The notes under the pieces: generated by a model
Databases searched by the model: none
Seen by the model: the letters and a program-made list of their open reading frames with translations, nothing else
Told to the model about the DNA's origin: nothing
Assembly: GCF_037335815.1 (NCBI RefSeq)
Contig: NZ_CP147842.1
Coordinates: forward strand, 1 to 64,000
DNA length: 64,000 bases
Direction: 5' to 3'
Source of the DNA: Salinirubellus litoreus
GTDB lineage: Archaea > Halobacteriota > Halobacteria > Halobacteriales > Haloarculaceae
Shown here: positions 26,812-36,298 of the stretch, in pieces
Position numbering within the stretch: the stretch's first letter is position 1
Layout of the letters: every line of letters begins with the position of its first letter
Made by a program: the position numbers and the translations under genes

Positions 26812-27720
26812 GTGACACTCCGGGGATATGGTGCTCCCCTGACGTTCGGTGGGCTGGTCACGTCGGCGCTCGGTGACCTCCTCACACGCCTGTTCGATGC
26901 CGCGCAGGCGGCCGGCCTCTTCACCGGGATCCTCTTGGTAGTGTACCTCCCTGGACGGCTGCTGGTTGTCCCGGCGCTCCAGCGACTGGAACCGGTCGTG
27001 CCGATCTCCGAGACGGTCACCCATCCGTTCATCAAGATCACGAACGCCGCCTTCGCGTTGTTCTCCCTCTACCTGGCGGTTCCGTTGTCGGGACTGGCCA
27101 CGACGCCGACGACGATCACGGCCCTCTCGGCAGCAGCGACCCTCGCTATCGGCTTCGCCTCCCGGGACGTCCTCAGTAACCTGGTGAGCGGCGCGTTTAT
27201 CGTGACCGACCCGAAGTTCCACATCGGTGACTGGATCATCTGGAAGGACAGGCAGGGGATCATCGAGGACGTCAGTTTCCGCGTCACCCGCGTCCACACG
27301 TTCAACAACGAGCTCATCACGGTTCCGAACTCGGAGCTCACGGCGAACGCTGTCGTAAATCCCGGCGCGAAGGACGCGCTCCGTATTGCCCAGGAACTTC
27401 CGGTCAGTTACGAGGACACTGTCGCCCACGCGGAGGGGGTCATCATCGACGTCGCCCGCGAGCACAAGGAAATCCGCGACCGGCCACGAGCGACCGTCCG
27501 GGTCGAGGAACTGGGTGACTCGGCGCTCGTGCTGATGGCCCGGTTCTGGATCGACGACCCAGCGCGGGCGAACGTCCTCCGCATCCGGTCGGAGTTCATC
27601 GAGCGGGTAAGCGAGCGATTCGCCGAGGAGGGCATCGAGATGCCGTACCCGCAACGCGAGCTCTCGGGGAACATCGAGACCCACGCGGCACCCGGACAGG
27701 CGTCGCTTGTCGATGAGTGA
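26812..27720 (+). CDS. Mechanosensitive ion channel (MscS family)
   Basis: Membrane channel that opens on hypo-osmotic stress. N-terminal helices (AGLFTGILLVVYL; AFALFSLYLAVPLSG) are followed by the pore helix region (AAATLAIGFASRDVLSNLVSGAFIV) and the beta domain (FHIGDWIIWKDRQGIIEDVSFRVTRV, TVPNSELTANAVVN). The frame is open from a GTG at 26761, but that overlaps the divergent gene's start; a GTG at 26812 is preferred. About 303 residues. Confidence 0.88.
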   Translation: MTLRGYGAPLTFGGLVTSALGDLLTRLFDAAQAAGLFTGILLVVYLPGRLLVVPALQRLEPVVPISETVTHPFIKITNAAFALFSLYLAVPLSGLATTPTTITALSAAATLAIGFASRDVLSNLVSGAFIVTDPKFHIGDWIIWKDRQGIIEDVSFRVTRVHTFNNELITVPNSELTANAVVNPGAKDALRIAQELPVSYEDTVAHAEGVIIDVAREHKEIRDRPRATVRVEELGDSALVLMARFWIDDPARANVLRIRSEFIERVSERFAEEGIEMPYPQRELSGNIETHAAPGQASLVDE

Positions 27721-28071
27721 CGCGGAGTCGAGCGACGGGAAAGCACGTCCCTCGGTCGGATCCCTGCCCGGCAGTTCTGGCAAACTCCGATCCCATCCAG
27801 ACGTTCACTCATGAAGAGTCCTCCCTGCCGAGTCCCGGTCGAAGGAAAGACCACACCGTTCTGGCTATCGATCCCGGTGTTCTCACCCATAGCCTGATCT
27901 CTCCATCGAGCCGCGCCGAACGTATAGTTAATAGAATACTACCTCCCGAGCCAGATCGGCTTCAGAGAGCCGCTTGGTGAGACCGAGAAAGAGACTGTGC
28001 CGCGTGTCGTACTCCCGCACCTCCCAGACTAATTTCCGCTATTGGCTTAGAGTTGGTCACGGTTTCGACCA
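27721..28071. other. Gene-free gap
   Basis: No supported gene. An A/T-rich patch is at 27920-27945. Confidence 0.3.
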
Positions 28072-28230
28072 ATGCGATATGTTGACATTGATGAAATCGT
28101 TGCCTTCCCCGGACATGTGGACGTCTATCCGATCGACGGTACAACAGTACCGGCCGAGATGTTTGCCACAAGCCGAGAGTCGGGGCATTCAATAAGCAAT
28201 ATATCGGAGAGTCGTTCGAGTTTCCGATAG
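28072..28230 (+). CDS. Doubtful 52-residue frame
   Basis: ATG at 28072 opens MRYVDIDEIVAFPGHVDVY, with lower GC than its neighbours. It runs into the remnant of an opposite-strand regulator. No family recognised; could be a fragment or chance. Confidence 0.18.
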   Translation: MRYVDIDEIVAFPGHVDVYPIDGTTVPAEMFATSRESGHSISNISESRSSFR

Positions 28231-28382
28231 GCCGTTGAAAGGGGTAGACCTCACGCGTCGGACAACTCGGAAGCGGTGAGTCTCTAATTCGTCGTCACTC
28301 GGGAGATAGCTTTCTATCTCGAATCAGCCAGTGCGATCAGATCGGCTTCCCGGGATTGTTCGTCGGTGCGAAACGCCAGCTC
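28196..28382 (-). pseudogene. HTH regulator remnant with three in-frame stops
   Basis: One minus-strand frame reads AFRTDEQSREADLIALADSR, stop, KAISRVTTN, stop, RLTASELSDA, stop, GLPLSTAYRKLERLSDI. The last parts are a winged-helix DNA-binding segment of common haloarchaeal type (LTASEL then PLSTAYRxLERL). The frame itself is unbroken, so decay is by point mutation to stop codons, a sign of a true pseudogene. Confidence 0.55.
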
Positions 28383-28549
28383 CGATCCGTCAGGGGTTCA
28401 GTATCGGTCCCAAGTCACGACTCGGTGATTTTTCATATGCCTGGTGAATTTTATAGTTATCTGTGTAGAACTGTCTCGAGAGATCGATCGGGTCACCGTC
28501 TTGTATCGGTCCGGTCTCTGGACCTTCGAACCCGAGCGCCGGTTACCAC

Positions 28550-28723
28550 GAGTCAGACGAGCTGGACTGGGCGGTCGGATTGGGCGACGAACCGACTCCC
28601 CACGACCTCGCCCGGTTGATCGACGTAGACATCCCCGTCGTGCGAGTCCGATACGAACTCGAGGAGAAGAATGTCACGCTAAAGACGGTGCTCGACCGGC
28701 ACACGGAGGAATTAGGCCTCTGA
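28550..28723 (+). other. Possible C-terminal gene fragment
   Basis: The frame ending TGA at 28721 reads ESDELDWAVGLGDEPTPHDL and then LIDVDIPVVRVRYELEE, with acidic haloarchaeal composition, but no start or family was found. It may be the tail of a lost gene. Confidence 0.2.
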
Positions 28724-28824
28724 CCGCCGGACGCCGGGCCCTCATCGGTCGCAAGGCGGGCAAGCGGAGAGACGAGTCGTCGCGGATGTCTGGACTCCTG
28801 AGACTATAACAACCGGATCCCATC

Positions 28825-29571
28825 ATGGTGAACGGAGACGGGATGGATACAGCTCTCGGTGGAGGGCGAACTCGGAGCAGCGAGGTACAGGTATTCTCGT
28901 CGGCCCGGAGTCGACGACGGTTTGCGACTCACTTGCTCGTGGCTGTCGTCGCCCTCGTCGCCGTGACGGTCGTCGTCCGACAGCACTTCACGTTCCTAGC
29001 CGACGCCGACGCGCTACGGTCGATCATCCGACAGTACGGGTTCTGGGCGCCGCTCGTTCTGGTGGTCCTCCAGATACTGCAGGTCGTTCTGGCGCCGATC
29101 CCCGGACAGGTCCTGGCGGTCGTCGCCGGCTATCTCTTCGGCGCGTGGTGGGGTACCCTCTACAACATGATCGGGATCGCCATCGGGAGTTCCATCGCGT
29201 TCTGGCTGTCTCGACGGTTCGGCCGGGCATACGTGGAGAACATCGTCCACGAGGAGGCGCTCGCATCGTTCGACGCGATCAGCGACGACTACGGCCGGGC
29301 GACGCTTTTTCTCCTGTTCCTCGTCCCCGGCCTTCCGGACGACGTGCTCTGTTTCGCCGGCGGGCTGACCGAGATCCCGCTCCGACAGCTCATTTTTCTC
29401 GCGGTGATCGGTCGAACGCCGGCGTTCTTCCTCGCGAACGTCGTCGGTGACTTCCTCGGCACCGGCCGGGGCACGGCCGCGATCGCGCTGACCGTCGCTC
29501 TCTCAATCCTGGCCGTGCTCGGATACCTGAACCGTGACCGGATCGTCCGTCTGTTCTCGAGCGAACCATAG
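28825..29571 (+). CDS. TVP38/TMEM64-family (DedA-like) membrane protein
   Basis: 248 residues with about six spans. The family core is present: VVLAPIPGQVLAVVAGYLFG, GIAIGSSIAFWLSRRFGR and FLLFLVPGLPDDVLCFAGG. Members are thought to be lipid scramblases or small-solute transporters. An earlier in-frame start at 28825 gives a 30-residue polar lead. Convergent with the PHA synthase end. Confidence 0.88.
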   Translation: MVNGDGMDTALGGGRTRSSEVQVFSSARSRRRFATHLLVAVVALVAVTVVVRQHFTFLADADALRSIIRQYGFWAPLVLVVLQILQVVLAPIPGQVLAVVAGYLFGAWWGTLYNMIGIAIGSSIAFWLSRRFGRAYVENIVHEEALASFDAISDDYGRATLFLLFLVPGLPDDVLCFAGGLTEIPLRQLIFLAVIGRTPAFFLANVVGDFLGTGRGTAAIALTVALSILAVLGYLNRDRIVRLFSSEP

Positions 29572-29585
29572 AACACACGGCTCGG

Positions 29586-29797
29586 TCAGTCGTCGGCGGT
29601 TCGTTCGATCGTGGTGGTTCGGTCGCCCCATTCGGTGGCCTCCTCAACACTCACCCCGGCAGCGTCGGTAACCGCGTCGACGTCCGAATCCGCGAGGTCC
29701 ACGATCCTGCGGATACCCCCTTGCCGGAGCCGTTCGGCGTAGGTCGGGCCGATACCATCGACGGTTTCGAAATGTCGACCGGACTCGCCCGACCGCT
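29586..29797 (-). pseudogene. Second helix-hairpin-helix unit of the PHA synthase, out of frame
   Basis: Directly after the PhaC stop, another minus-strand frame reads VDGIGPTYAERLRQGGIRRIVDLADSD and ends at 29586. It is a near repeat of the last unit of PhaC (VEGIGPTYAGRLREAGIEDV). It is probably part of the same protein, cut off by a frame error, or a decayed repeat. Confidence 0.55.
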
Positions 29798-31429
29798 CTA
29801 CCCCTCGGCCAGATCGCGTGCCGACTCCACCCAGTCTTGAGCTTGATCGCGGGTCGCCTCGGCGGCCGCGGCGACGGTCTCCGGCTCAGTGGTGGCGAGC
29901 GACATGACGTCCTCGATCCCTGCCTCGCGCAGTCGACCCGCGTAGGTGGGTCCAATCCCCTCAACGTCCTCCAGTTCGACCGCGGCCGCGAGGTCGGCGT
30001 CCTCGATTGCCTCCTCGATCTCCTCGCTGATGGCCGCGGCGATTCCCATAACGACTACCCTGCCGGCCGTCTCATCGCCCTGTACCTGGACGACGATGCC
30101 GTCGGACCCTTCACTGATCCGGATATCGACGCCCAGTGCATCCTCAACGAACCGTCGGATCGACTCAACGTCGCGCTGGACGATCCCGTGATCGATGTGA
30201 CCGGATTCGCCGGCGATCCGGACCTCTACTTCGTCCGCGCCCCCGACAGTCACGTCCGTTTCGACATCGTAGCCGAGCACCTCTTCGATGCCCTCGCCGA
30301 TGACGTCCGCGAGCGAGGGCGCTCCCGACTGCTCGAAGAACCACTCGGCGACCTCTGGCCAAACGTCACGGTGGACGGTGTCGGACATCGACAGGCCGAC
30401 GTGCCCTGTCGGATACTGAATGACCGTCACGTCGGCGGGGATCACATCGTTGAACGCTAGACTCGCCTCATTCGGCACGAGGTTGTCGTACTCGCCGACG
30501 ATCTGTAACACCGGCATGTCGAGATTCATAATATCGACGTGTTCGCCGCCGACCTCCAGTTCGTTTCTGTAGAGACAATTGCTCTGATAGATATCCTCCA
30601 AGAATTGGACGTAGACTTCGCTGGCAACGTCGACCCCGTCGGAGAGCCAGCGCTCCATCCGGGCGAAGTTCTCGACGAAATCCTCGTTCTCGAGTCGGTC
30701 GTACAGGTGGACGTACTTCGTGAGGTAGTTCGCGATGGGATCCATCAGCGCGAACCCGATAGCGAGGAATTCCGCTGGAACGGTCCCAAACATCTCGGTC
30801 ACACCGCGAGAGTCATAGTACGCCCCGTCACCCCACAGCTCGAGGATTCCGCCGCTGTCCTCGAAGTAGAGGCCCGTCGCCATCAGCCCGAGCGTTTTGA
30901 CCTTCTCGGGGTGGAGCGCGGCGTAGATGGTCGACAGCGTCCCCCCCATGCAGTAGCCGAGTACGTTGATCGCGTCCTGCCCCGAACGGTCGCGAACGAC
31001 GTCCACACAGTTGTCGATGTAGCGTTCGACGTAGTCGTAGATGCCGAGCGATACGTCCAGCCGTGACGGTTCTCCCCAGTCGATCAGATACACGTCGTGA
31101 CCTGCCTCCAGCAGACGACGGACGACTGAACGATCGGGCTGGAGGTCCAGTATGAAGGGTTTGTTGATCAGGGCGTACACGACGAGGATGGGGACGTCGT
31201 GCTGTGACTCGGTCAACGGTTCGTAGTGCAGGAGCTCCAGCTTGTTTTCCGTGTAGACGACCTCACTGGGAGTCTCACCGACGTCTACCGATGCCATCGA
31301 GGTCAGGCGGTCGTCAGCGATAGCCGACTTCCGAATCACGTCAGCGGCCGTCTTCATTACCTCGCGTTGAATGGCCGCCGTATTCGTGACTGGGTTTGAC
31401 TTCGTCGGCTCCCAACTATTGTCGGTCAT
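29798..31429 (-). CDS. phaC: Polyhydroxyalkanoate synthase (class III PhaC) with HhH extension
   Basis: Polymerises 3-hydroxyacyl-CoA into PHA storage granules. The alpha/beta core has the nucleophile Cys160 in GYCMGG, the Asp in GEYDNLVP and the His in TGHVGLSMS. Length is 543 residues from ATG at 31429, longer than the usual 350-480 of haloarchaeal PhaC. After the core (about residue 375) there is an acidic alpha-beta segment and then a helix-hairpin-helix unit (VEGIGPTYAGRLREAG), with a second unit just beyond the stop. Class III synthases need PhaE, which is not seen beside it. A divergent SDR gene lies upstream. Confidence 0.92.
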   Translation of the reverse strand: MTDNSWEPTKSNPVTNTAAIQREVMKTAADVIRKSAIADDRLTSMASVDVGETPSEVVYTENKLELLHYEPLTESQHDVPILVVYALINKPFILDLQPDRSVVRRLLEAGHDVYLIDWGEPSRLDVSLGIYDYVERYIDNCVDVVRDRSGQDAINVLGYCMGGTLSTIYAALHPEKVKTLGLMATGLYFEDSGGILELWGDGAYYDSRGVTEMFGTVPAEFLAIGFALMDPIANYLTKYVHLYDRLENEDFVENFARMERWLSDGVDVASEVYVQFLEDIYQSNCLYRNELEVGGEHVDIMNLDMPVLQIVGEYDNLVPNEASLAFNDVIPADVTVIQYPTGHVGLSMSDTVHRDVWPEVAEWFFEQSGAPSLADVIGEGIEEVLGYDVETDVTVGGADEVEVRIAGESGHIDHGIVQRDVESIRRFVEDALGVDIRISEGSDGIVVQVQGDETAGRVVVMGIAAAISEEIEEAIEDADLAAAVELEDVEGIGPTYAGRLREAGIEDVMSLATTEPETVAAAAEATRDQAQDWVESARDLAEG

Positions 31430-31595
31430 AGGATCGGACCTCGCTTCGCTCACTCGGGTGTCCACAGTCGAGCTCTCGTAGCATTCGACTTCTCCGCGAG
31501 ACTCGGTCCCCGGTGAGGGTATATCCTCCTTCGGTTCTCATGAAATGGGTACCAGGAATCGATTGATTTCAGCCGAGGATCCACGCCTACGTACC

Positions 31596-32324
31596 ATGCT
31601 AGACAGCAAGGTCGCCATCATCACCGGCGGTGCGTCGGGGATCGGCCGGGCCACCGCTGCGGAGTTCATCGCGGAGGGTGCGGAGGTCGTGATCGCGGAC
31701 ATCGACGAGGACCGTGGAACCGCCGTCGCCGAGGAACTGGGCTGTGAGTTTGTCCGCACGGACGTGAGCGAGTACGACCAGGTCGATGAACTTGTCGAGT
31801 CCACCGTCCAGGAGCACGGGAGGCTCGACGTCATGGTGAACAACGCCGGGATCGGCAGCGAGACCAGTATCGAAGAGATGGAACTGGAGGAGTGGCATCG
31901 GGTCGTCGAGGTGGACCTCAGCGGGGTGATGTACGGGATGAAGGCCTCCCTCCCGCACTTGGACGAATCGGACGGATGTATTATCAACACGGCTTCGATC
32001 TACGGGCTGGTGGGCGGAAAGGGCGCGGCCTCCTACTCGGCGGCCAAGGGGGGCGTCGTCAACCTCACCCAGCAGGTGGCGATCGACTACGCCGACGAAG
32101 GCATCCGCGTCAACAGTGTCTGCCCGGGCTTCGTCGACACGCCGATGACGGAAGAGTTGCTGGAGTCAGAGCGGTTCTACAGTTTCCTTGAGGCGAACAC
32201 GCCGATGGACCGCCCGGCCCAGCCCGAGGAGATCGCCCCCGTGATCGCGTTCCTCGCCTCGGAGAAGGCCTCCTACATGACCGGGGCGAACGTCCCCGTC
32301 GACGGTGGGTGGACCGCGCACTGA
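31596..32324 (+). CDS. Short-chain dehydrogenase/reductase, copy 1
   Basis: NAD(P)-dependent oxidoreductase, 242 residues. Cofactor motif TGGASGIG, NNAG, catalytic Ser-Tyr-Lys with YSAAKGG, and a C-terminal TGANVPVDGGWTAH. Acidic residue after beta2 (ADID) favours NAD. It closely resembles the SDR at 54348-55076. ATG at 31596 matches that paralogue's start. Substrate unknown; its position beside phaC hints at hydroxyacyl or butanediol-type substrates. Confidence 0.9.
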   Translation: MLDSKVAIITGGASGIGRATAAEFIAEGAEVVIADIDEDRGTAVAEELGCEFVRTDVSEYDQVDELVESTVQEHGRLDVMVNNAGIGSETSIEEMELEEWHRVVEVDLSGVMYGMKASLPHLDESDGCIINTASIYGLVGGKGAASYSAAKGGVVNLTQQVAIDYADEGIRVNSVCPGFVDTPMTEELLESERFYSFLEANTPMDRPAQPEEIAPVIAFLASEKASYMTGANVPVDGGWTAH

Positions 32325-32761
32325 CCGATGTTCCCGACCCACAGCCGTCTCAGGCCCGGTTCCGGAGGGAATCTCCTCTGGTTCTCGATAGACAATCCCG
32401 CACGCCGACGACAGAGACTCGAGGAGTAACGGTCGAGCGGGAGCTCGGATCCCCGAAACTCGCCCCGTGTGACGCACACAGGTAAAATATCGCTTCGCCG
32501 CCTCACCGGAGCCCCACCGGTAGTCATCACGCCAGTAGTCCTCCGACCGTCGATAGTCCGGGGTTCGTATTCCACGCGCCGGAGGAGAGGCACACTGACT
32601 GACGGAGCGACCGGGCAAGACAGAGAAAGGGAACGCAGTTCGCTGCTGTCCTCGGGTTGAGGTCCCTGGCTATCTCGGGCGCACGCTTTTTCAAGCCACA
32701 CCCATAGGTCAGGTACAATGAACACCAACCAGAATTCTGGATCGCTATCCAGGATCGGTGT
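32325..32761. other. Gene-free gap
   Basis: About 435 bases with no supported gene. Confidence 0.3.
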
Positions 32762-33646
32762 GTGGCTCTCGAACCCGGGACCGAGCTGGTAACGCCGCGT
32801 TCTAGCCGGCCGTTTCGAGTCACCGAGATCTCACCCGATCGTCTCCGGATCCGCTTCGACGATAGCGGCGAGGAGCGCGTGCTCAGGCGGGAACAGTTCG
32901 GGATCCTCGCCGACCGTCTGGAGGAACACCGACTCGCCGTTGCCGAACTCCCACACGGCGTCGAGCCGTACGCCACGATCCTGACGCCGCTGGCCGACTA
33001 TGGCGTCGAGGACGACGACATCGTCTACTTCTCCGACCCCGAGATGGGCGGCGGGAGTCCATACCTCATCTCGCCGGCAGAGGCCCGCACGCACCCCGAG
33101 CGTCTCTACGATGACGCAATCTTGCTGGCGGACCTACTCGAGTCGCTGGATGCTGGCGATCCCGAGCGGCTCGAGACAGACTCATTGACCGACCTGTACG
33201 TCCTCCTCTCGGATGTACAACACGAGGCGGACCGCCTCCGACAGACCGCTCGGGAGTCGCTTCTGGCCCGCCTCAGTTCGGATCAGGAATTACACGGCAG
33301 GTTCGGGACGATACGTCGAACGACCCGCGAGCGCCGGCAGCCGAAGGACGACGAGGCGGTATTTGACGCCCTGGACGAGCGCAGTATTCCCCGCGAGTGG
33401 GTGCTCGGAGTAGATCGCGACAGGCTCGACGTCGTGTTGGCCGTGACCGACCTCGATGAGGACGAAGTGTACGATATCGAAGAGCAGGACTGCGTCCAGA
33501 AGATCCACGTCGAGGAGGAGGCGAAGTATTCCAGACTGCAGGACCTCGCGGACCGACTCGAGGAGATCGAAGGGGCGGATGCCGAAGAACTTCGCGATGA
33601 CATCCTCGAGTTGGAGGCCCGCTTGAACGAGGCGTTGTCGGCCTGA
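32762..33646 (+). CDS. Haloarchaeal conserved hypothetical protein
   Basis: 294 acidic residues from a GTG start. The N-terminus is beta-rich (PGTELVTPRSSRPFRVTEI, then RIRFDDSGEERVLRREQF), the middle has RESLLARLSSD and DALDERSIPREWVLG, and the C-terminus is a coiled coil (SRLQDLADRLEEIE). Composition is fully haloarchaeal. Function unknown. Confidence 0.75.
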   Translation: MALEPGTELVTPRSSRPFRVTEISPDRLRIRFDDSGEERVLRREQFGILADRLEEHRLAVAELPHGVEPYATILTPLADYGVEDDDIVYFSDPEMGGGSPYLISPAEARTHPERLYDDAILLADLLESLDAGDPERLETDSLTDLYVLLSDVQHEADRLRQTARESLLARLSSDQELHGRFGTIRRTTRERRQPKDDEAVFDALDERSIPREWVLGVDRDRLDVVLAVTDLDEDEVYDIEEQDCVQKIHVEEEAKYSRLQDLADRLEEIEGADAEELRDDILELEARLNEALSA

Positions 33647-33799
33647 TGCTGGCGCCAGATGCTGCTGTCGATACGTTGTGCTGCTGAGGACTGCCCCGGG
33701 GTTGGATCGGATGGAACAAGAGAACCCGATGTAGGGATTCGATCGATTCGAACTCCGGGAGCGATTGGACCGGAGTAACGGACCCGACTTGACGGACGA

Positions 33800-35920
33800 T
33801 CAGGAGGTCGACAACGCCTCCGGATCGATGGTCAGGCGCAGGTCGATCGCGTACACGCTGTCGGGAGAGACGACGAGCGGATTGACGTCGAGTTCTTCGA
33901 TCGCGGGGAAGTCGGTCACGAGCTGGGAGATCCGCTGGATCGTCTCGACGACGGCGTCGAGGTCCGCCGGCGCCCGGCCCCGTGCACCGCGGAGCATCGG
34001 AGCGGCCTGGATCTCCTCGGTCATCTCGCGGGCCTCGCGCTCGGTGACCGGTGCCACCCGGAACGACGTGTCCTCGAAGATCTGGACGAAGATTCCGCCG
34101 AGCCCGAACATCACGAGGTGGCCGAACTGGGAGTCCCGCTTCGCGCCGACGATCGTCTCCGTACTCTCGTCCGGATCGACGAGTGCCTCGACGTGCACAC
34201 CGAGGATCGTCGCCTCGGGGTCGTGATCGGTCGCCCGCTCGCGGATCGCCTGGAAGGTCTCTCGGACGTCCTCGAGCGGAACACCGACCTCGACGCCGCC
34301 AACATCGGACTTGTGGACGATGTCCGGGCTGACGATCTTCATGACGACCGGCCCGCCGATCTCCTCGGCGATCGACTCGGCCTCCGGGGCGCTCTCGGCG
34401 AGGCCACTCGCCGGCGTGGGGATCCCGTACGCGTCGAGCAGGTCCATCGCCTCGACGCCGAGGTAGTCGACCCCGCGGTCGACCGCCTCAGCGAGTATCT
34501 CGTGCGCCCGCTCCCGGTCGACGTCGAACTCGGTCGGCGATCCGTACTCTCGCTCCCTGACGTCCCGGTAGTTGGCGAGCGCGGTGAGGCTCGGGACCGC
34601 CCGGGCGGGGTCGAAGTAGTTGGGGATACCGTACGACGCCAGTTCTTCGGCCGCCCGGTCCGCCTCCTCGCCGCCCATCAGACACGCCACCACCGGCTTC
34701 CCGTGCCGTTCCTGCAGATCTCCGATAGCCTCGGCCAGCTCGTCGAACTCGAAGAGGGCCGTCGGGATCGAGAGGACGACGGCACCGCCCACCGTCTCGG
34801 CGCCCAGGACGATATCGAGCGCCTGCCGGAACCGGTCGAGGTCCGCATCGCCGATGATATCGAGCGGGTTGGTCGGGTCGGCCTCCTTCGGGAGTAGCTC
34901 CACGAGTTCGGCGCGCAGGTCCTCGTCGAACTCGGCAACGGTCAGCCGCGATTCGCCGATGGCGTCGGTCGCCAGCACGCCCGGCCCCCCGCCGTTCGTG
35001 ACGACCGCCACGTCGTCGCGGTCGAGGAGCGGTTGCCCGGCGAGGACCTGCCCGAAGTCGAACACCTCCTGGATGTTCATCGCCCTGAGCGCCCCCGCCT
35101 GGCCGAGTCCGGCCTGGTAGGCCTGGTCGCTGCCGGCGATAGAGCCGGTGTGTGAGGCTGCGGCCTCGGCGCCTGCCTCGGTCCGGCCGGACTTGATGAC
35201 CACGAGTGGGGTGTCCCTCGTCACCTCCCGGGCCGTCTCGATGAACGCCTCTCCGTCGTCGATGTCCTCGAGATACGCGAGGATGACGTCCGTGTCCGGG
35301 TCCTTGCCCCACTCGGCGAGGAAGTCGACCTCGTCGAGGACGGCCTCGTTGCCCAGCGAGACCACGTGTCTGAACCCGACCCCGTGCTGGGCCGCCCAGC
35401 CCAACACCGCGGCGATGAACGCCCCCGACTGGCTCATCAGCGAGACGTTCCCCTCCGGGGGACATCCCCGGGCGAACGTCGCGTTCAGCCCGTTGGACGT
35501 GTTGATGACGCCGACGCAGTTCGGCCCGACCAGGTCGAGGTCGTACTCCTCGGCGACCTCGATCAGTTCCGCCTCCCGTTGCCGACCTCGGTCGCCGGTC
35601 TCGCTGAATCCCGCCGTGATGACGACGACGGTCCCGATGCCGGTTTCGCCGGCCCCCCGGAGGACGTCGACCGCCTCAGAGGCAGGCACGACGACGATGG
35701 CCAGGTCTATCGACGACGTGTCCGGGACGGCGTCGATCCCTGGATAACACCTCTCGCCGAATACCGTCTCGCGGTTCGGGTTGACCGCGAGCACCTCTCC
35801 CTCGAACGACGAGAGGTTCTCCATCAGTGCCCGGCCGACCGAGCCCTCGCGATCGGTCGCCCCGATGACCGCAACTTGCTCCGGCGCGAACAGCGTCGAG
35901 AGGTCGGACACGGCGCTCAC
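33800..35920 (-). CDS. acdA: Acetate-CoA ligase (ADP-forming), fused alpha-beta
   Basis: Converts acyl-CoA, ADP and phosphate to free acid, CoA and ATP (or the reverse), the main archaeal acetate-forming ATP source. 706 residues: CoA-binding domain (VAVIGATDREGSVGRALMENL), CoA-ligase domain with SQSGAFIAAVLGWAAQHGVG, then TNGGGPGVLATDAI, and the C-terminal ATP-grasp (VDYLGVEAMDLLDAYGIPTP; GPVVMKIVSPDIVHKSDVGGV). GTG start overlaps the stop of the OB-fold gene by 4 bases (GTGA). With thiolase and OB-fold genes it forms an acyl-CoA operon. Confidence 0.95.
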   Translation of the reverse strand: MSAVSDLSTLFAPEQVAVIGATDREGSVGRALMENLSSFEGEVLAVNPNRETVFGERCYPGIDAVPDTSSIDLAIVVVPASEAVDVLRGAGETGIGTVVVITAGFSETGDRGRQREAELIEVAEEYDLDLVGPNCVGVINTSNGLNATFARGCPPEGNVSLMSQSGAFIAAVLGWAAQHGVGFRHVVSLGNEAVLDEVDFLAEWGKDPDTDVILAYLEDIDDGEAFIETAREVTRDTPLVVIKSGRTEAGAEAAASHTGSIAGSDQAYQAGLGQAGALRAMNIQEVFDFGQVLAGQPLLDRDDVAVVTNGGGPGVLATDAIGESRLTVAEFDEDLRAELVELLPKEADPTNPLDIIGDADLDRFRQALDIVLGAETVGGAVVLSIPTALFEFDELAEAIGDLQERHGKPVVACLMGGEEADRAAEELASYGIPNYFDPARAVPSLTALANYRDVREREYGSPTEFDVDRERAHEILAEAVDRGVDYLGVEAMDLLDAYGIPTPASGLAESAPEAESIAEEIGGPVVMKIVSPDIVHKSDVGGVEVGVPLEDVRETFQAIRERATDHDPEATILGVHVEALVDPDESTETIVGAKRDSQFGHLVMFGLGGIFVQIFEDTSFRVAPVTEREAREMTEEIQAAPMLRGARGRAPADLDAVVETIQRISQLVTDFPAIEELDVNPLVVSPDSVYAIDLRLTIDPEALSTS

Positions 35921-36296
35921 GCCTCCGCCGGACGGAACGTGAGGAGCGGCGCTCCCTCATCGCGCGGTTCGGTGTCGAGAAGCACCTCGTCGCCGATGGC
36001 AATGTCCTCCGCGGTCGCCTCCCGGAGTTGGCCCGTGAGTTGTATCCCCTCAGCCAACTCGACGAGGAGGACGGTGTAGGGGTCTCCCCGTGGAACTTCG
36101 GGGTCGTGACCGAGATCTCGGTGAACGACAGGACCTCACCCCGGTCCGAGAGCGCTTCCCGCGTCAACTCGGTCGACCCGCAGTCGGGACAGATCTGACG
36201 GGGTGGGAGCGTCGCCTCCCCGCACGCCTCGCAGACGAGGTACTGCCCGTCGCCCGATGCGATGGCGTCCGTGAAGTCGTCGAACCATGCAGGCAT
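35917..36296 (-). pseudogene. Zn-ribbon OB-fold (DUF35) partner of thiolase, frameshifted
   Basis: Begins MPAWFDDFTDAIASGDGQYL with the rubredoxin-like zinc ribbon CEACGE..CPDCGS and continues SFTEISVTTPKFHGETP. The frame breaks near 36075; the next frame continues TVLLVELAEGIQLTG and ends FRPAEA at 35917. One missing C in a C run repairs it to about 126 residues. In archaea this family binds thiolase and HMG-CoA synthase and forms a shared complex. It sits 2 bases after the thiolase stop and overlaps the ligase start. Confidence 0.82.
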
Positions 36297-36298
36297 AC

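Noticed and set aside
28196..28382. Stop-codon readthrough or recoding in the HTH frame
   Set aside because: Both TAG and TGA occur and no recoding signal or decoding tRNA is seen; decay is simpler.
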